This document shows, piece after piece, positions 44,040 to 53,138 of a DNA stretch of 57,871 nucleotides. Position 1 is the first letter of the stretch, and every line of letters begins with the position of its first letter. Origin of the DNA: Citromicrobium sp. (GTDB lineage Bacteria > Pseudomonadota > Alphaproteobacteria > Sphingomonadales > Sphingomonadaceae); NCBI GenBank assembly GCA_002712945.1, contig PAVA01000012.1, forward strand, positions 1-57,871, in the 5' to 3' direction. The notes under the pieces are model-generated. The model saw only the letters and a program-made list of their open reading frames with translations. It had not been told where the DNA came from and did no database searches. Position numbers and translations under genes: made by a program.

Positions 44040-45251
44040 CTAGAACCCGACCGGCCCGTCGAGCTCCTTCACGTTCCACGGCAGGCCGTGTTCGTTCAGC
44101 ATCTCCATGAAGGGATCGGGATCGAACTGCTCCATGTTGAAGACGCCGTCCCCGTCCCACTTGCCCTGCAGCATCATGGCCGAACCGATCATCGCAGGCA
44201 CGCCGGTGGTGTAGCTGACCGCCTGGTTGCCGGTTTCCTCGTAGGCGGCTTCGTGCGAGCAGATGTTGTTGATGTAGAAGGTCTTCTCGCCCGATCCGTC
44301 GAGCGCTTCGCCCGTCGCGATCACGCCGATATTGGTCTTGCCCTTGGTCGTCTCGCCCAGGCTCTCGGGCTTGGGCAGCACGGCGGCGAGGAATTGCAGC
44401 GGGATGATGTCGCGGCCCTGGTATTTCACTGGTTCGATGCTGGTCATGCCCACGGCCTGCAGCACGCTGAGGTGCTTGATGTATTCATCGCCGAAGGTCA
44501 TCCAGAAGCGCGCGCGTTCGAGCTCGGGGACGAACTTCGCAAGGCTTTCCAGCTCTTCGTGATACATCATGTAGGCGTTCTTCGGGCCGACTTCCTCGAA
44601 GTCGAACTCGGTCTTCACCTGCATCGCGGGGGTTTCGACCCACTCGCCGTTTTCCCAGTGGCGTGCAGGCGCGGTCACTTCGCGGATGTTGATTTCCGGG
44701 TTGAAATTGGTCGCGAAGGCCTGCCCGTGATCGCCGCCATTGCAGTCGAGAATGTCGAGCTGGCGGATGGTCTTGAGCTTGTGTTTCTTGAGCCACATCG
44801 TGAACACGCTCGTCACGCCCGGATCGAAGCCCGAGCCGAGCAGCGCGGTCAGGCCGGCTTCCTTGAAGCGGTCGTGATAGGCCCACTGCCACTTGTATTC
44901 GAACTTCGCCTCGTCCTTGGGCTCGTAATTCGCGGTGTCGAGGTAATCGACACCCGCTTCGAGGCAGGCATCCATGATCGGCAGATCCTGGTAGGGGAGC
45001 GCGAGGTTCACCACCAGCGAGGGACCGATCTTCTTGATGAGGTTGACCATCGCCGGGACTTCCTCGGCGTCGATCTCGTAGGTCTGCACGCTCTCGCCCG
45101 TGCGCTGCTTCACCGAAGCGGCGATGGCATCGCACTTGCTCTTGGTGCGGCTGGCGAGGTGGATATCGGAGAATATCTCCTTGTTCATCGCCATCTTGTG
45201 GACGCAGACCGAGCTCACGCCCCCTGCCCCGATCACCAGCACCGTCGACAT
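44040..45251 (-). CDS. Carboxynorspermidine/carboxyspermidine synthase (saccharopine dehydrogenase-like)
   Basis: A 403-residue NADPH-dependent enzyme that joins aspartate semialdehyde to putrescine (or diaminopropane), giving carboxyspermidine (or carboxynorspermidine). The Rossmann start is [18 protein letters not shown]. Later segments [53 protein letters not shown] and [20 protein letters not shown] match this group rather than true saccharopine dehydrogenase. It is followed directly by the macro-domain gene and nspC. ATG 45251 has AAGGGAAG as ribosome site. The genomic context, with odc and nspC, supports the call strongly. Confidence 0.9.
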   Translation of the reverse strand: MSTVLVIGAGGVSSVCVHKMAMNKEIFSDIHLASRTKSKCDAIAASVKQRTGESVQTYEIDAEEVPAMVNLIKKIGPSLVVNLALPYQDLPIMDACLEAGVDYLDTANYEPKDEAKFEYKWQWAYHDRFKEAGLTALLGSGFDPGVTSVFTMWLKKHKLKTIRQLDILDCNGGDHGQAFATNFNPEINIREVTAPARHWENGEWVETPAMQVKTEFDFEEVGPKNAYMMYHEELESLAKFVPELERARFWMTFGDEYIKHLSVLQAVGMTSIEPVKYQGRDIIPLQFLAAVLPKPESLGETTKGKTNIGVIATGEALDGSGEKTFYINNICSHEAAYEETGNQAVSYTTGVPAMIGSAMMLQGKWDGDGVFNMEQFDPDPFMEMLNEHGLPWNVKELDGPVGF

Positions 45252-45461
45252 ATCACTTCCCTTTCGTATTCCGATTCTGCGCGCGCTCTTAGGGCAACGC
45301 ACGCCCACCCTCAAACGGTCCGGCTTTCCTACCCTCCGGGCAGGCTGTAGGGAGGCCGCGATGACCCGCCCCCACCCCCGACTCCACGCCGATTTTCCGC
45401 ATCTCGGGGGAGGCCGGATTTCTGCCTCAAGACACTGTGTCAGGTGTGTCAGGGAGCGCGC

Positions 45462-46412
45462 GTGTTGACCCGTCAGCCAACCAGCGAAGGCGTGCGCGCC
45501 GCAGCGGCCAGTATCGCAGCAATCCTGCCGCCGACTCCGCTGCTGCCGGTCGAGATCGACGCAATGCGGTGCTGGGTAAAAGCCGAGAGCCTGCAACCCA
45601 TCGGCGCGTTCAAGATACGCGGCGGCTGGTGGCGGCTCTCCAACCTGAGCGAGGAAGAGCGCGCGCGCGGCGTGGTCGCGGTGTCCAGCGGCAACCATGC
45701 TCAAGGCGTTGCTTGGGCAGCCCGTAGGCTGGGCATAAAGGCGGCGATCGTGATGCCGCGCGATGCTCCGAAGGTGAAACTGGAAGCGACGCGCGCACTC
45801 GGTGCGGAGATCGTCCTCTACGAAAGGCCCGGCGAAGACCGCGAAGAGGTCGCCGCACGCGAGGTCGAGAAGCGCGGCGCGGTATTCGTCCACGCCTTTG
45901 CCGATCCTTGGGTGATCGAGGGGCAAGGCAGCGCGGGCATCGAGATTGCCGGGCAACTGGGCAAGCAGCCCCCGCTGATCTTGGCCTGTTGCGGCGGCGG
46001 CGGGCTCACCGCAGGACTTGCCCTCGCCTGCCCGCAAGCGACCATTGCCCCGGTCGAGCCGCTGGGGTGGGACATGGTGGCACGCGGCCTTGCGGCAGGC
46101 TCTCCGCAGCGTGTCGGCCCGGACGCGCCCGCAACGATCTGCGATGCGCTGCGCCCCGATGCGACCGGACAGATCGTGATCGACACGCTCGACAGGGAAC
46201 GCACCCGCCCGCTGACCGTCGACGACGAAGAGGTGCGCGCTGCCCAGCGTTTCGCCTTCGCAAAGCTCGGCCTGGTCGCGGAGCCGGGCGGCGCGGCGGC
46301 CCTTGCCGCAGCCCTCGCCGGTAAGCTAGCGCTGGAAGACGACACAGTAATCATGCTGACGGGGCGCAACGTCGATCCCGCGGCCTACGCCGCGACCATC
46401 GACCCGAGCTGA
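45462..46412 (+). CDS. Serine/threonine dehydratase-like PLP enzyme
   Basis: A 316-residue fold II PLP enzyme. Marks: the PLP Lys in PIGAFKIRGGW (about residue 51), VVAVSSGNHAQGVAWAARRL, FADPWVIEGQGSAGIEI, the Gly-rich phosphate loop ACCGGGGLTAGLALA (about 175), and a C-terminal EPGGAAALAAAL. It fits threonine/serine dehydratase or serine racemase; no regulatory ACT domain follows, so it is the catabolic or racemase-like type. GTG 45462 has GGGAG at 6-base spacing. It is divergent from the polyamine genes and followed by btaA after 31 bases. Confidence 0.87.
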   Translation: MLTRQPTSEGVRAAAASIAAILPPTPLLPVEIDAMRCWVKAESLQPIGAFKIRGGWWRLSNLSEEERARGVVAVSSGNHAQGVAWAARRLGIKAAIVMPRDAPKVKLEATRALGAEIVLYERPGEDREEVAAREVEKRGAVFVHAFADPWVIEGQGSAGIEIAGQLGKQPPLILACCGGGGLTAGLALACPQATIAPVEPLGWDMVARGLAAGSPQRVGPDAPATICDALRPDATGQIVIDTLDRERTRPLTVDDEEVRAAQRFAFAKLGLVAEPGGAAALAAALAGKLALEDDTVIMLTGRNVDPAAYAATIDPS

Positions 46413-46443
46413 CCGCAGCACCGCAATTCGGAGATTCCCCGCC

Positions 46444-47658
46444 ATGCCGCAAGGCGAAGCCCACATCATCGACCGATCGGTGGTCCGCAAGAGTTCGGGC
46501 CTGAAGGACACGCTGCTCGACAAGGCCTTCGCCACCGCCTTTCGCGGCCTCGTCTATGCGCAGATCTGGGAAGACCCGGTGGTCGACATGGAGGGGCTGG
46601 ATATCCGCGAGGACAGCCGCGTGCTGTGCATCGCCAGCGGCAGCTGCAACGCGCTGAGCTACCTTACCGCCAATCCCGAAGCGATCACCGCGGTCGATCT
46701 CAACCGCGCGCATATCGCGCTCGGCCGGCTCAAGATCGCGGCGATCAACGCCCTGCCCAATTACGACCTGTTCCGCCGCTTCTTCGCCCATTCGGACTAC
46801 AAGGAGAATGTGGCGATTTACAAGGATCGCATCGCCCCGCTGCTCGACGATGAAAGCCGCAAGTACTGGGAAGGCCGCGACATCCGCGGGCGCCGCCGGA
46901 TCACGCAGTTCCAGCGCGGGATCTACAAGCAGGGCCTGCTCGGCAACTTCATCGGCATGGCGCACCTCTTCGCCAAGCTCTACGGCGTGGACCTGCGCAA
47001 GGTGCTGGAAGCGCCGACCGTGGAAGAACAGCGCGCCATCTTCGAGGCAGAACTGGCGCCGGTGTTCGACAAGAAGTTCGTCCGCTGGGTCACCAACCAG
47101 CCCGCCTCGCTGTTCGGCCTCGGCATTCCACCCGCGCAGTACGACGCGCTGGCGGGCGACGAGAAGATGGCCGAAGTGCTGCGCAAGCGGCTGGAGAAGC
47201 TGGCCTGCGATTTCGACGTTAAGGACAACTACTTCGCGTGGCAGGCCTTCAACCGCGGCTATAGCAAGGAAGAGGACGCGCCGCTGCCGCCCTATCTTCA
47301 GCGCGAGAATTACGCGGACCTGCGCGAACGTGTCGCCAAGCTCGGCGTGCAGCGCGCCAACCTTTCCGAATTCCTCTCCGCCCAGCCCGCCATGAGCCTC
47401 GACCGCTATGTCTTCCTCGACGCGCAGGACTGGATGGACGACCACCAGCTGACCAATCTGTGGCGCGAAGTCACCCGCACGGCGCGCAAGGGTGCGCGGG
47501 TGCTGTTCCGGACCGCCGCCGAGCCGAGCCTGCTGCCCGGCCGGGTGCCGAACGAAATCCTCGACCAGTGGACCTATCACGCGGAGCTGTCGAAGGATCT
47601 GACCGAGCGGGATCGCAGCTCGATCTACGGCGGCGTGCATCTGTACGAGCTGGGCTGA
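46444..47658 (+). CDS. btaA: BtaA: diacylglycerol 3-amino-3-carboxypropyltransferase
   Basis: A 404-residue protein of the DUF3419/BtaA family, which transfers the 3-amino-3-carboxypropyl group of SAM to diacylglycerol, the first step of betaine lipid (DGTS) synthesis. Segments: LVYAQIWEDPVVDMEGLDI, the SAM-binding CIASGSCNALSYL, FRRFFAHSDYKEN, RGIYKQGLLGNFIGMAH, and LDAQDWMDDHQLTNLWREV. ATG 46444 is preceded by GGAG. The btaB methyltransferase gene follows after 6 bases, so the pair forms one unit. Betaine lipids replace phospholipids under phosphate limitation in several alphaproteobacteria. Confidence 0.93.
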   Translation: MPQGEAHIIDRSVVRKSSGLKDTLLDKAFATAFRGLVYAQIWEDPVVDMEGLDIREDSRVLCIASGSCNALSYLTANPEAITAVDLNRAHIALGRLKIAAINALPNYDLFRRFFAHSDYKENVAIYKDRIAPLLDDESRKYWEGRDIRGRRRITQFQRGIYKQGLLGNFIGMAHLFAKLYGVDLRKVLEAPTVEEQRAIFEAELAPVFDKKFVRWVTNQPASLFGLGIPPAQYDALAGDEKMAEVLRKRLEKLACDFDVKDNYFAWQAFNRGYSKEEDAPLPPYLQRENYADLRERVAKLGVQRANLSEFLSAQPAMSLDRYVFLDAQDWMDDHQLTNLWREVTRTARKGARVLFRTAAEPSLLPGRVPNEILDQWTYHAELSKDLTERDRSSIYGGVHLYELG

Positions 47659-47664
47659 GGACCG

Positions 47665-48330
47665 ATGGCGGGCGAACCGGGGCAGGTGCGCGATCATGCC
47701 GCGCTGATGGATTCGATCTATCGCGGGCAGAAGTACATCTATGATTTCACGCGCAAATACTACCTGTTCGGGCGCGACCACCTGATCCGCGGACTCGACT
47801 GCCAGCCGGGCGAACGGGTGCTGGAAGTCGCCTGCGGGACGGGTCGCAACCTTGCCAAGGTGGGCCATGCCTACCCCGGCACAAAGCTGTTCGGGATCGA
47901 TATTTCGGCGGAAATGCTCAAGAGCGCGGCGGGCAAGCTGGGGACGAGCGCGATCCTGGCGCCCGGCGATGCGCGCGATTTCGACGCGCGGGCCATGCTG
48001 GGGCGCGAGACCTTCGACCGCGTGATCCTGTCCTATTCGGTCTCGATGATACCCGACTGGGAAAAGGCACTGCGTCACGCGGCGACGCTGGTGGCGCCAG
48101 GCGGATCGCTCCACGTCGTCGATTTCGGCAGCTACAGCGCCAGGCCGGGCCTTCTGCCCCGGCTGCTGCGCTGGTGGCTGCGGCAGTTCCACGTCTCGCC
48201 CCGGCTCAACCTGCCCGATGTCGCGGCCGAGCTGGCCGCGCAGCCGGGCTGGAGCCGCGAGGGGCGCGACGGAATGGGTGGCTATTACCGTCTCGAACGG
48301 CTCTTTCGCGAAGCACCACAGGCTGCGTGA
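47665..48330 (+). CDS. btaB: BtaB: betaine-lipid SAM methyltransferase
   Basis: A 221-residue class I SAM methyltransferase. Glycine motif VLEVACGTGRNLAKVG (about residues 53-68), then LFGIDISAEMLKSA and VILSYSVSMIPDWEKAL. In DGTS synthesis BtaB adds three methyl groups to the amino group made by BtaA. The N-terminal MDSIYRGQKYIYDFTRKYYL is characteristic of BtaB. It follows btaA by 6 bases, and two MAPEG genes continue in the same direction after 59 bases. Confidence 0.92.
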   Translation: MAGEPGQVRDHAALMDSIYRGQKYIYDFTRKYYLFGRDHLIRGLDCQPGERVLEVACGTGRNLAKVGHAYPGTKLFGIDISAEMLKSAAGKLGTSAILAPGDARDFDARAMLGRETFDRVILSYSVSMIPDWEKALRHAATLVAPGGSLHVVDFGSYSARPGLLPRLLRWWLRQFHVSPRLNLPDVAAELAAQPGWSREGRDGMGGYYRLERLFREAPQAA

Positions 48331-48389
48331 AGCGGCTCGATTGACAGAGCGCCGGGGCGGCTGCACGCTCGCGGCGAACAGATGGGGAG

Positions 48390-48833
48390 ATGGGAATGCA
48401 GGCTCAGATGCTCGCACCGGCTGCGGTGCTTGTCGCATGGTCGCTGGTGGTGCTGGTGTGGATGGCGGCGACGCGCCTTCCGGCGATGGGCAAGGTGACC
48501 GGGGGCCTGCAGAGCGCTCCGCGCGGCGGCCGGGGCCAGAACCTCGAGGGCGTGCTGCCCGACAAGGTGAACTGGAAGGCGCACAATTACGCGCACCTGA
48601 TGGAACAGCCGACGCTGTTCTACGCCACGGTCGTGATCCTCGCGCTGACGGCACCCACCCCGCTCGCGGTGCTGATGGCATGGATCTACGTTGCCCTGCG
48701 GATCGTCCACTCGATCTGGCAGGCGACCGTCAATATCGTCGGGGTCCGCTTCTTCCTCTTCATGGCCTCGACCCTCGCGCTGGCCGTCCTCAGCGTCCTG
48801 GCCCTCATTGCCACTCTCGGAGCGTCCTCATGA
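48390..48833 (+). CDS. MAPEG family membrane protein 1
   Basis: A 147-residue four-helix membrane protein. The family motif region NWKAHNYAHLMEQPTLFYAT (about residues 61-80) is clear, followed by the WIYVALRIVHSIWQ helix and a last hydrophobic segment. MAPEG proteins include glutathione-dependent and eicosanoid-type enzymes; in bacteria the substrate is usually unknown. ATG 48390 or 48396. Its stop overlaps the start of the next MAPEG gene (ATGA), so the two are coupled. Confidence 0.87.
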   Translation: MGMQAQMLAPAAVLVAWSLVVLVWMAATRLPAMGKVTGGLQSAPRGGRGQNLEGVLPDKVNWKAHNYAHLMEQPTLFYATVVILALTAPTPLAVLMAWIYVALRIVHSIWQATVNIVGVRFFLFMASTLALAVLSVLALIATLGASS

Positions 48834-49264
48834 TCGGCATGACCATCCTGCAACCCGTCGTCGCGCTGATGATCTGGACCATGATCGTGTGGGCCTGGAT
48901 GTACGCGACGCGCATCCCGGCAATGCAGGCGAGCAAAGATATCGACACCAGGAACCTGACCGGCGGGACCGGCAAGGATCTGGATCAGCTCCTGCCCGCG
49001 CGGGTCCAGTGGAAGGCGCACAACTACAACCACCTGCACGAACAGCCGACGGTGTTCTACGCGGTCGCGATCGTGCTCGCCATCATCGGGGCGGGCGACG
49101 GGATTCCCGCGCTGCTGGCGTGGATCTACACCGGCCTGCGCGTGATTCACACGCTGGTTCAGGTGACCGCGAACAAGGTGATGGTCCGCTTCGTGCTGTT
49201 CGCGCTGTCCAGCATCGTGCTGATCGCGCTGATCCTGATGGCGGCGGTGCGGGTCTTCGTCTGA
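48830..49264 (+). CDS. MAPEG family membrane protein 2
   Basis: A 144-residue paralogue of the preceding protein: WKAHNYNHLHEQPTVFYAVA, WIYTGLRVIHTLVQVTAN, and a hydrophobic end. The two differ mainly in the first loop (DTRNLTGGTGKDLDQLLP here). The tandem arrangement with overlapping stop and start suggests a heteromeric complex or a duplication kept for two substrates. Whether either serves betaine-lipid metabolism is unknown; the position after btaAB suggests it weakly. Confidence 0.87.
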   Translation: MIGMTILQPVVALMIWTMIVWAWMYATRIPAMQASKDIDTRNLTGGTGKDLDQLLPARVQWKAHNYNHLHEQPTVFYAVAIVLAIIGAGDGIPALLAWIYTGLRVIHTLVQVTANKVMVRFVLFALSSIVLIALILMAAVRVFV

Positions 49265-49268
49265 AGCC

Positions 49269-50249
49269 CTACTCCGCCGCTTCGACGGCCGTCAGCTCTT
49301 CCTTCGCGTAATCGAGCGTCGCGAGGAAGCGCTCCGCATCGAGCGCGGCCATGCAGCCCGTGCCCGCGGCGGTCACCGCCTGGCGGTAGGTGTGATCCAT
49401 CACGTCGCCGCAGGCGAACACGCCGGGGATCTCGGTCTTGGGCGTGCCCGGCTCGACCAGCAGGTAGCCGCTCTCGTCCATCGGCAGCTGGCCGTTGAAC
49501 AGCTCGGTCGCAGGCGCGTGGCCGATGGCGACGAAGGCTCCGTCGACCTCCAGCGTGCTCTCCTCGCCGGTCACCGTGTCCTTGAGCACCAGATGCGATA
49601 GCGCACCGTTCTCGCCCGCCTCGAACCGCTCGACCGTCTTGTTCCATAGCGGCGTGATCTTGTCCGACGCGAACAGGCGTTCCTGCAGGATCTTCTCGGA
49701 CCGCAGCTCGTCGCGGCGGTGGATCAGCGTGACGTCGTCCGAATGGTTGGTGAGATAGAGCGCTTCCTCGACCGCGGTGTTGCCGCCGCCGATCACCGCG
49801 ACCTTCTTGCCGCGATAGAAGAATCCGTCGCAGGTCGCGCAGGCCGACACGCCCTTCCCGCCCAGCTCCTGCTCGCCCGGCACGCCGAGCCACTTGGCCG
49901 AGGCGCCGGTTGCGATGACCACGGTGTCGCCGATATACTCGTCGCCGCTGTCGCCGACGGCGCGGAACGGAGGGCCGGACTTCAAGTCGATCTCGACAAT
50001 CGTGTCCCAGTGCATCTTCGTGCCGACATGCTCCGCCTGCGCGCGCATCTGCTCCATCAGCCACGGGCCCTGGATCACGTCGGCAAAGCCGGGGTAATTC
50101 TCGACGTCGGTGGTGATGGTCAGCTGCCCGCCCGGTTGCAGGCCCTGAACCATGATCGGCTCGAGCATGGCACGCGCGCCGTAGATGGCCGCGCTGTAGC
50201 CTGCCGGGCCGGAACCGATGATGAGCATCTTGGTGCGGTGCGTCGCCAT
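49269..50249 (-). CDS. trxB: Thioredoxin reductase
   Basis: A 326-residue FAD/NADPH enzyme reducing thioredoxin. FAD-binding GSGPAGYSAAIYGARA (about residues 12-27), the redox pair CATC in VSACATCDGFFYRGKK (about 145), NADPH-binding GGGNTAVEEALYL, and FAD-binding GVFACGDVMDHTYRQAVTAA (about 285). It converges on the MAPEG pair with 4 bases between stops. Confidence 0.96.
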   Translation of the reverse strand: MATHRTKMLIIGSGPAGYSAAIYGARAMLEPIMVQGLQPGGQLTITTDVENYPGFADVIQGPWLMEQMRAQAEHVGTKMHWDTIVEIDLKSGPPFRAVGDSGDEYIGDTVVIATGASAKWLGVPGEQELGGKGVSACATCDGFFYRGKKVAVIGGGNTAVEEALYLTNHSDDVTLIHRRDELRSEKILQERLFASDKITPLWNKTVERFEAGENGALSHLVLKDTVTGEESTLEVDGAFVAIGHAPATELFNGQLPMDESGYLLVEPGTPKTEIPGVFACGDVMDHTYRQAVTAAGTGCMAALDAERFLATLDYAKEELTAVEAAE

Positions 50250-50315
50250 GATCGCCGCGTCTCCTGTCCGTCTAGAATCTCGTGGCTGCGAATATGGGGA
50301 TCGCAGCGCCCGGAG

Positions 50316-51098
50316 TCACGCCACGAAGCGGTCCTGCAGCGTGCCGCGCAGGCGATCATCCACACCAATCGCCTCGCCGAGGAACGCATCGAGCGAACCC
50401 CATTCGCCATCGACCACCTCCATGAAGCGATCGAAGTAAGCCTCGCGCACTTCCATCAGTTCGGCAATCGTCGCGCGGTCGAGCGGCCCCAGTCGCTTCT
50501 CGATCCCCGGCAGCGACTGCCGCTCGAGAATCTCGTAGGTCGGCGCGGCATTGGTGTGCAGGAACTCGGTCAGCATGTCGGCGCGCGACACGCCAAGAAT
50601 GTGGTGCAACAGCGCGGCGGCGATCCCGGTGCGGTCCTTGCCCGCGAAACAGTGAACCAGGCTCGCCCCGTCGCGGGTCGCGAGGGCGCGTAGATACTGG
50701 CCGAAAATCACCTGCATGGCCTCGTTCTGCGGCATGCGGGTGTAGACCTTCAGCATCCGCTCGTGCGCGTGCTCCGGCGTGATCTCGATGCGCTCCTGCG
50801 GCACATGCGGCGGGCTCGAACTGGTTTCGCCGTCGTAGAACACGACTTCGCCGTCCCACAGGTCCGGACGGCGACAGGGGTGTCGCTCCCGCTCCCCATT
50901 CCCGCGCAGGTCGATCACCGTGCGGATGCCCAGAGCCGCGAAGGTCTGCAGGTCGGCCTCGCTCGCCTCCCAGTGCTGGCCCGAACGGTAGAGCAGGCCG
51001 GTATGCACCCTGCCCCCGCCCTGGGTCGGATAGCCGCCATAGTCGCGGAAATTGTGGATGCCTTCGGTGGCGTAGAAGGTGGGGGAGGTATCGCGCAT
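50316..51098 (-). CDS. Tyrosine-protein phosphatase-like enzyme
   Basis: A 260-residue protein with an atypical dual-specificity or tyrosine phosphatase fold. The P-loop is HCFAGKDRTG (Cys near residue 148), fitting HCxxGKDRTG enzymes. The N-terminal NFRDYGGYPTQGGGRVHTGL and LYRSGQ segments are typical of this group. Family members act on phosphotyrosine or phosphoinositides. ATG 51098 begins MRDTSPTF. It is divergent from the enoyl-CoA hydratase gene. Confidence 0.87.
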   Translation of the reverse strand: MRDTSPTFYATEGIHNFRDYGGYPTQGGGRVHTGLLYRSGQHWEASEADLQTFAALGIRTVIDLRGNGERERHPCRRPDLWDGEVVFYDGETSSSPPHVPQERIEITPEHAHERMLKVYTRMPQNEAMQVIFGQYLRALATRDGASLVHCFAGKDRTGIAAALLHHILGVSRADMLTEFLHTNAAPTYEILERQSLPGIEKRLGPLDRATIAELMEVREAYFDRFMEVVDGEWGSLDAFLGEAIGVDDRLRGTLQDRFVA

Positions 51099-51216
51099 GG
51101 AAGAACGGGTGGCAGGGCGAGCCCTTTCACGCAACACGCGACGCGAGATTTGCGGTTCCCTCGTGGCTGGGGCAAGGCTGGGGAAACAGAATCAACCCGC
51201 CGGAGAGAAGCAAGAC

Positions 51217-52011
51217 ATGTCCGAGAAAAACGCGCTGCTGGTCGAACACGTCGGCAAGGTGGTGAAAATCACGCTCAACCGGCCCGACCGGATGAATGCG
51301 GTCACGCCCGGCATGTTCGACGAGCTGCGGGAAATCCTCGAAGGCCTCGACACCGCGAAAACGCGCGCGCTGGTTATCACCGGCGCAGGCCGCGCCTTCA
51401 GCGCAGGTGCGGATATCAGCGGCAGGGGCTCGATGAGCGGAGGCAAGCCCGGCGACGCGTCGCGCAGCTCGCTCAGGGACCATTACAATCCCGGCATGCT
51501 CGCGCTGATGGAGGCCGACATTCCGGTCATCACCGCGGTCAACGGTGCGGCGGCGGGAATCGGCGCGACGCTCGCGCTGTCGGGCGATCTGATCGTGGCT
51601 GGCAAATCGGCCTATTTTCTGCAGGCCTTCGTCAATATCGGGCTGGTGCCGGATGGCGGCGCCACGTGGGTTTTGCCGAAGGCCATGGGCCTGCCGCGCG
51701 CCATGGAAGCGATGCTGCTCGGCGATCGTCTGCCTGCCGAGGACGCGCTTGCCATGGGTGCCATCAACCGCTGCGTCGACGACGAGAAGGTGGTGGAGGA
51801 GGCAATGGCCCTTGCCGAACGGCTGGCGAATGGCCCCACGGTGGCGATCGGCCTGATCCGCAAGCTGGCCCGCCAGGCGCAGGACACCACCTTGGCAGAC
51901 GCCATGGAGGCCGAGGCCGAGGCGCAGCGGACTGCGGGCAACAGCGAGGATTTCATGATCGGCGCACAGGCCTTCGCCACCAAGACCAAGGCGCAGTTCA
52001 AGGGCCGCTGA
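51217..52011 (+). CDS. Enoyl-CoA hydratase/isomerase, PaaG-like
   Basis: A 264-residue crotonase-fold enzyme. NRPDRMNAVTPGMFDEL, the oxyanion loop AGRAFSAGADISGRG (about residues 57-71), NGAAAGIGATLAL, and the catalytic region VNIGLVPDGGATWVLPKAMG (about 140). An Asp in place of the second catalytic Glu, as in PaaG-type ring isomerases, is plausible. The physiological substrate is not clear. ATG 51217 has GGAGAGAAG upstream; the longer frame is antisense-like. Confidence 0.87.
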   Translation: MSEKNALLVEHVGKVVKITLNRPDRMNAVTPGMFDELREILEGLDTAKTRALVITGAGRAFSAGADISGRGSMSGGKPGDASRSSLRDHYNPGMLALMEADIPVITAVNGAAAGIGATLALSGDLIVAGKSAYFLQAFVNIGLVPDGGATWVLPKAMGLPRAMEAMLLGDRLPAEDALAMGAINRCVDDEKVVEEAMALAERLANGPTVAIGLIRKLARQAQDTTLADAMEAEAEAQRTAGNSEDFMIGAQAFATKTKAQFKGR

Positions 52012-52045
52012 CGGCGGTCGGCGATCGTGGTCCCGCGATTGCCCT

Positions 52046-52378
52046 TCAATCGAGGCGGCAGCGGACGCTGATATTGCGTGCGATGGCCTTGCGCCTGCCG
52101 GAGCGCCTGCCGTCCGAAGCCGACCAGTCGACCGTATAGTCGATCGATTCGTAGATCGTCGAACGCGGTGTCCATGAATCGGCGCACGCCATCCGCGCCG
52201 CCATCTCCACCTTCTCGGCGAGCTCGCGCCGGGCCCGGTCGGTATCGTCGAAATACTCGCTTTCGATTCCGCTATCGACCTGCACCAGCACCGCTGCATC
52301 GGCGTCGCGCGTTTGCGCATGCGCCGCACCGCAGATCAGCGATACAAGACAAACCGCCATCGCATATCGTGTTGCCAT
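52046..52378 (-). CDS. UrcA-family exported protein
   Basis: A 110-residue protein with signal peptide (MAVCLVSLICGAAHAQ) and the UrcA-type body: FDDTDRARRELAEKVEMAAR, a Cys, and a C-terminal Cys-containing RNISVRCRLD. The two Cys residues probably pair. UrcA proteins are common in sphingomonads; function unknown. ATG 52378 has GGGGGAAT before it. It converges on the hydratase gene. Confidence 0.75.
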   Translation of the reverse strand: MATRYAMAVCLVSLICGAAHAQTRDADAAVLVQVDSGIESEYFDDTDRARRELAEKVEMAARMACADSWTPRSTIYESIDYTVDWSASDGRRSGRRKAIARNISVRCRLD

Positions 52379-52511
52379 TCCCGATTCCCCCCATGCGACG
52401 GTTCGCCGAACCGCGCATCGCGAAAGGTCGCAATTTCCGAAAAATCCGTCAAGGTGGCGCGAAGGCGGCGAACGCGAGCCTGCGGAGATCGCGCGCGACA
52501 ACGGGCAATGG

Positions 52512-53138
52512 CTAGCGACCCTCTGGCCGTTTGGGCGGTGGTCCGCCCCCTCGTTCGGCGATGATCTGCCGCGCGCGGGCGAGATCGTCGCGCGTGTCCA
52601 CATCGACCAGCGACCGATCCTCTGCCGGGGCAAGCGCACGCCCGCGCCCTTCGCGTGCGAGTTGTTGTGCGCCGCCGGACTCGAGGCCGGTCAGCCGCCC
52701 GAAATCGGCACGGGAGAATCCCGCGGGCACTCCACCCGATCCATCGGGGTAGCGCGAAAAGACCGTTTCGCTCGCCAATGCCAAGGCGCGCAGGTGTCTG
52801 CTTTCGACGAAAGGCATGTCGGCCAGCATCACGACCAGCCGCGACGCTGCACCGCTGGCCTGCACCGCCGCGCGGATCGAGCTCCCGATTCCGCGATCGG
52901 CCTCGGGATTCTCGACGACACGCCAGCCTTCGCGCGCGAAGGCCGGGGAGGCTCCGGCACGGCAGACGAGCAAACGGCTCCGGAACCCGGCCCGCTCGGC
53001 GGCACAGGCGGCGTGGTGCCAAAGCGGCCGGTCGCCAAGCATTGCTTCCAGCTTGGCACCGTCGAACCGGCGCGATTGCCCCGCCGCCAGCAGCGCGAGC
53101 GTGATCGACGGATCAAGCACCAGGGCGGAGCCGCTCAT
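52512..53138 (-). CDS. MobA/MocA-like nucleotidyltransferase
   Basis: A 208-residue protein of the MobA-like NTP transferase family. Nucleotide-binding LALLAAGQSRRFDGAKLEAM (about residues 14-33), VVMLADMPFVESRHLRAL with the metal Asp (about 100), and SLVDVDTRDDLARA near the end. It likely adds CMP or GMP to the molybdenum cofactor, possibly with the XdhC-like protein, whose stop overlaps its start by 26 bases. No molybdoenzyme genes are in the window. Confidence 0.87.
   Translation of the reverse strand: MSGSALVLDPSITLALLAAGQSRRFDGAKLEAMLGDRPLWHHAACAAERAGFRSRLLVCRAGASPAFAREGWRVVENPEADRGIGSSIRAAVQASGAASRLVVMLADMPFVESRHLRALALASETVFSRYPDGSGGVPAGFSRADFGRLTGLESGGAQQLAREGRGRALAPAEDRSLVDVDTRDDLARARQIIAERGGGPPPKRPEGR

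Noticed and set aside
46351..48681. A 776-codon minus-strand open frame across btaA and btaB
   Set aside because: Shadow of two clear plus-strand genes; no signal, domain or ribosome site supports it.
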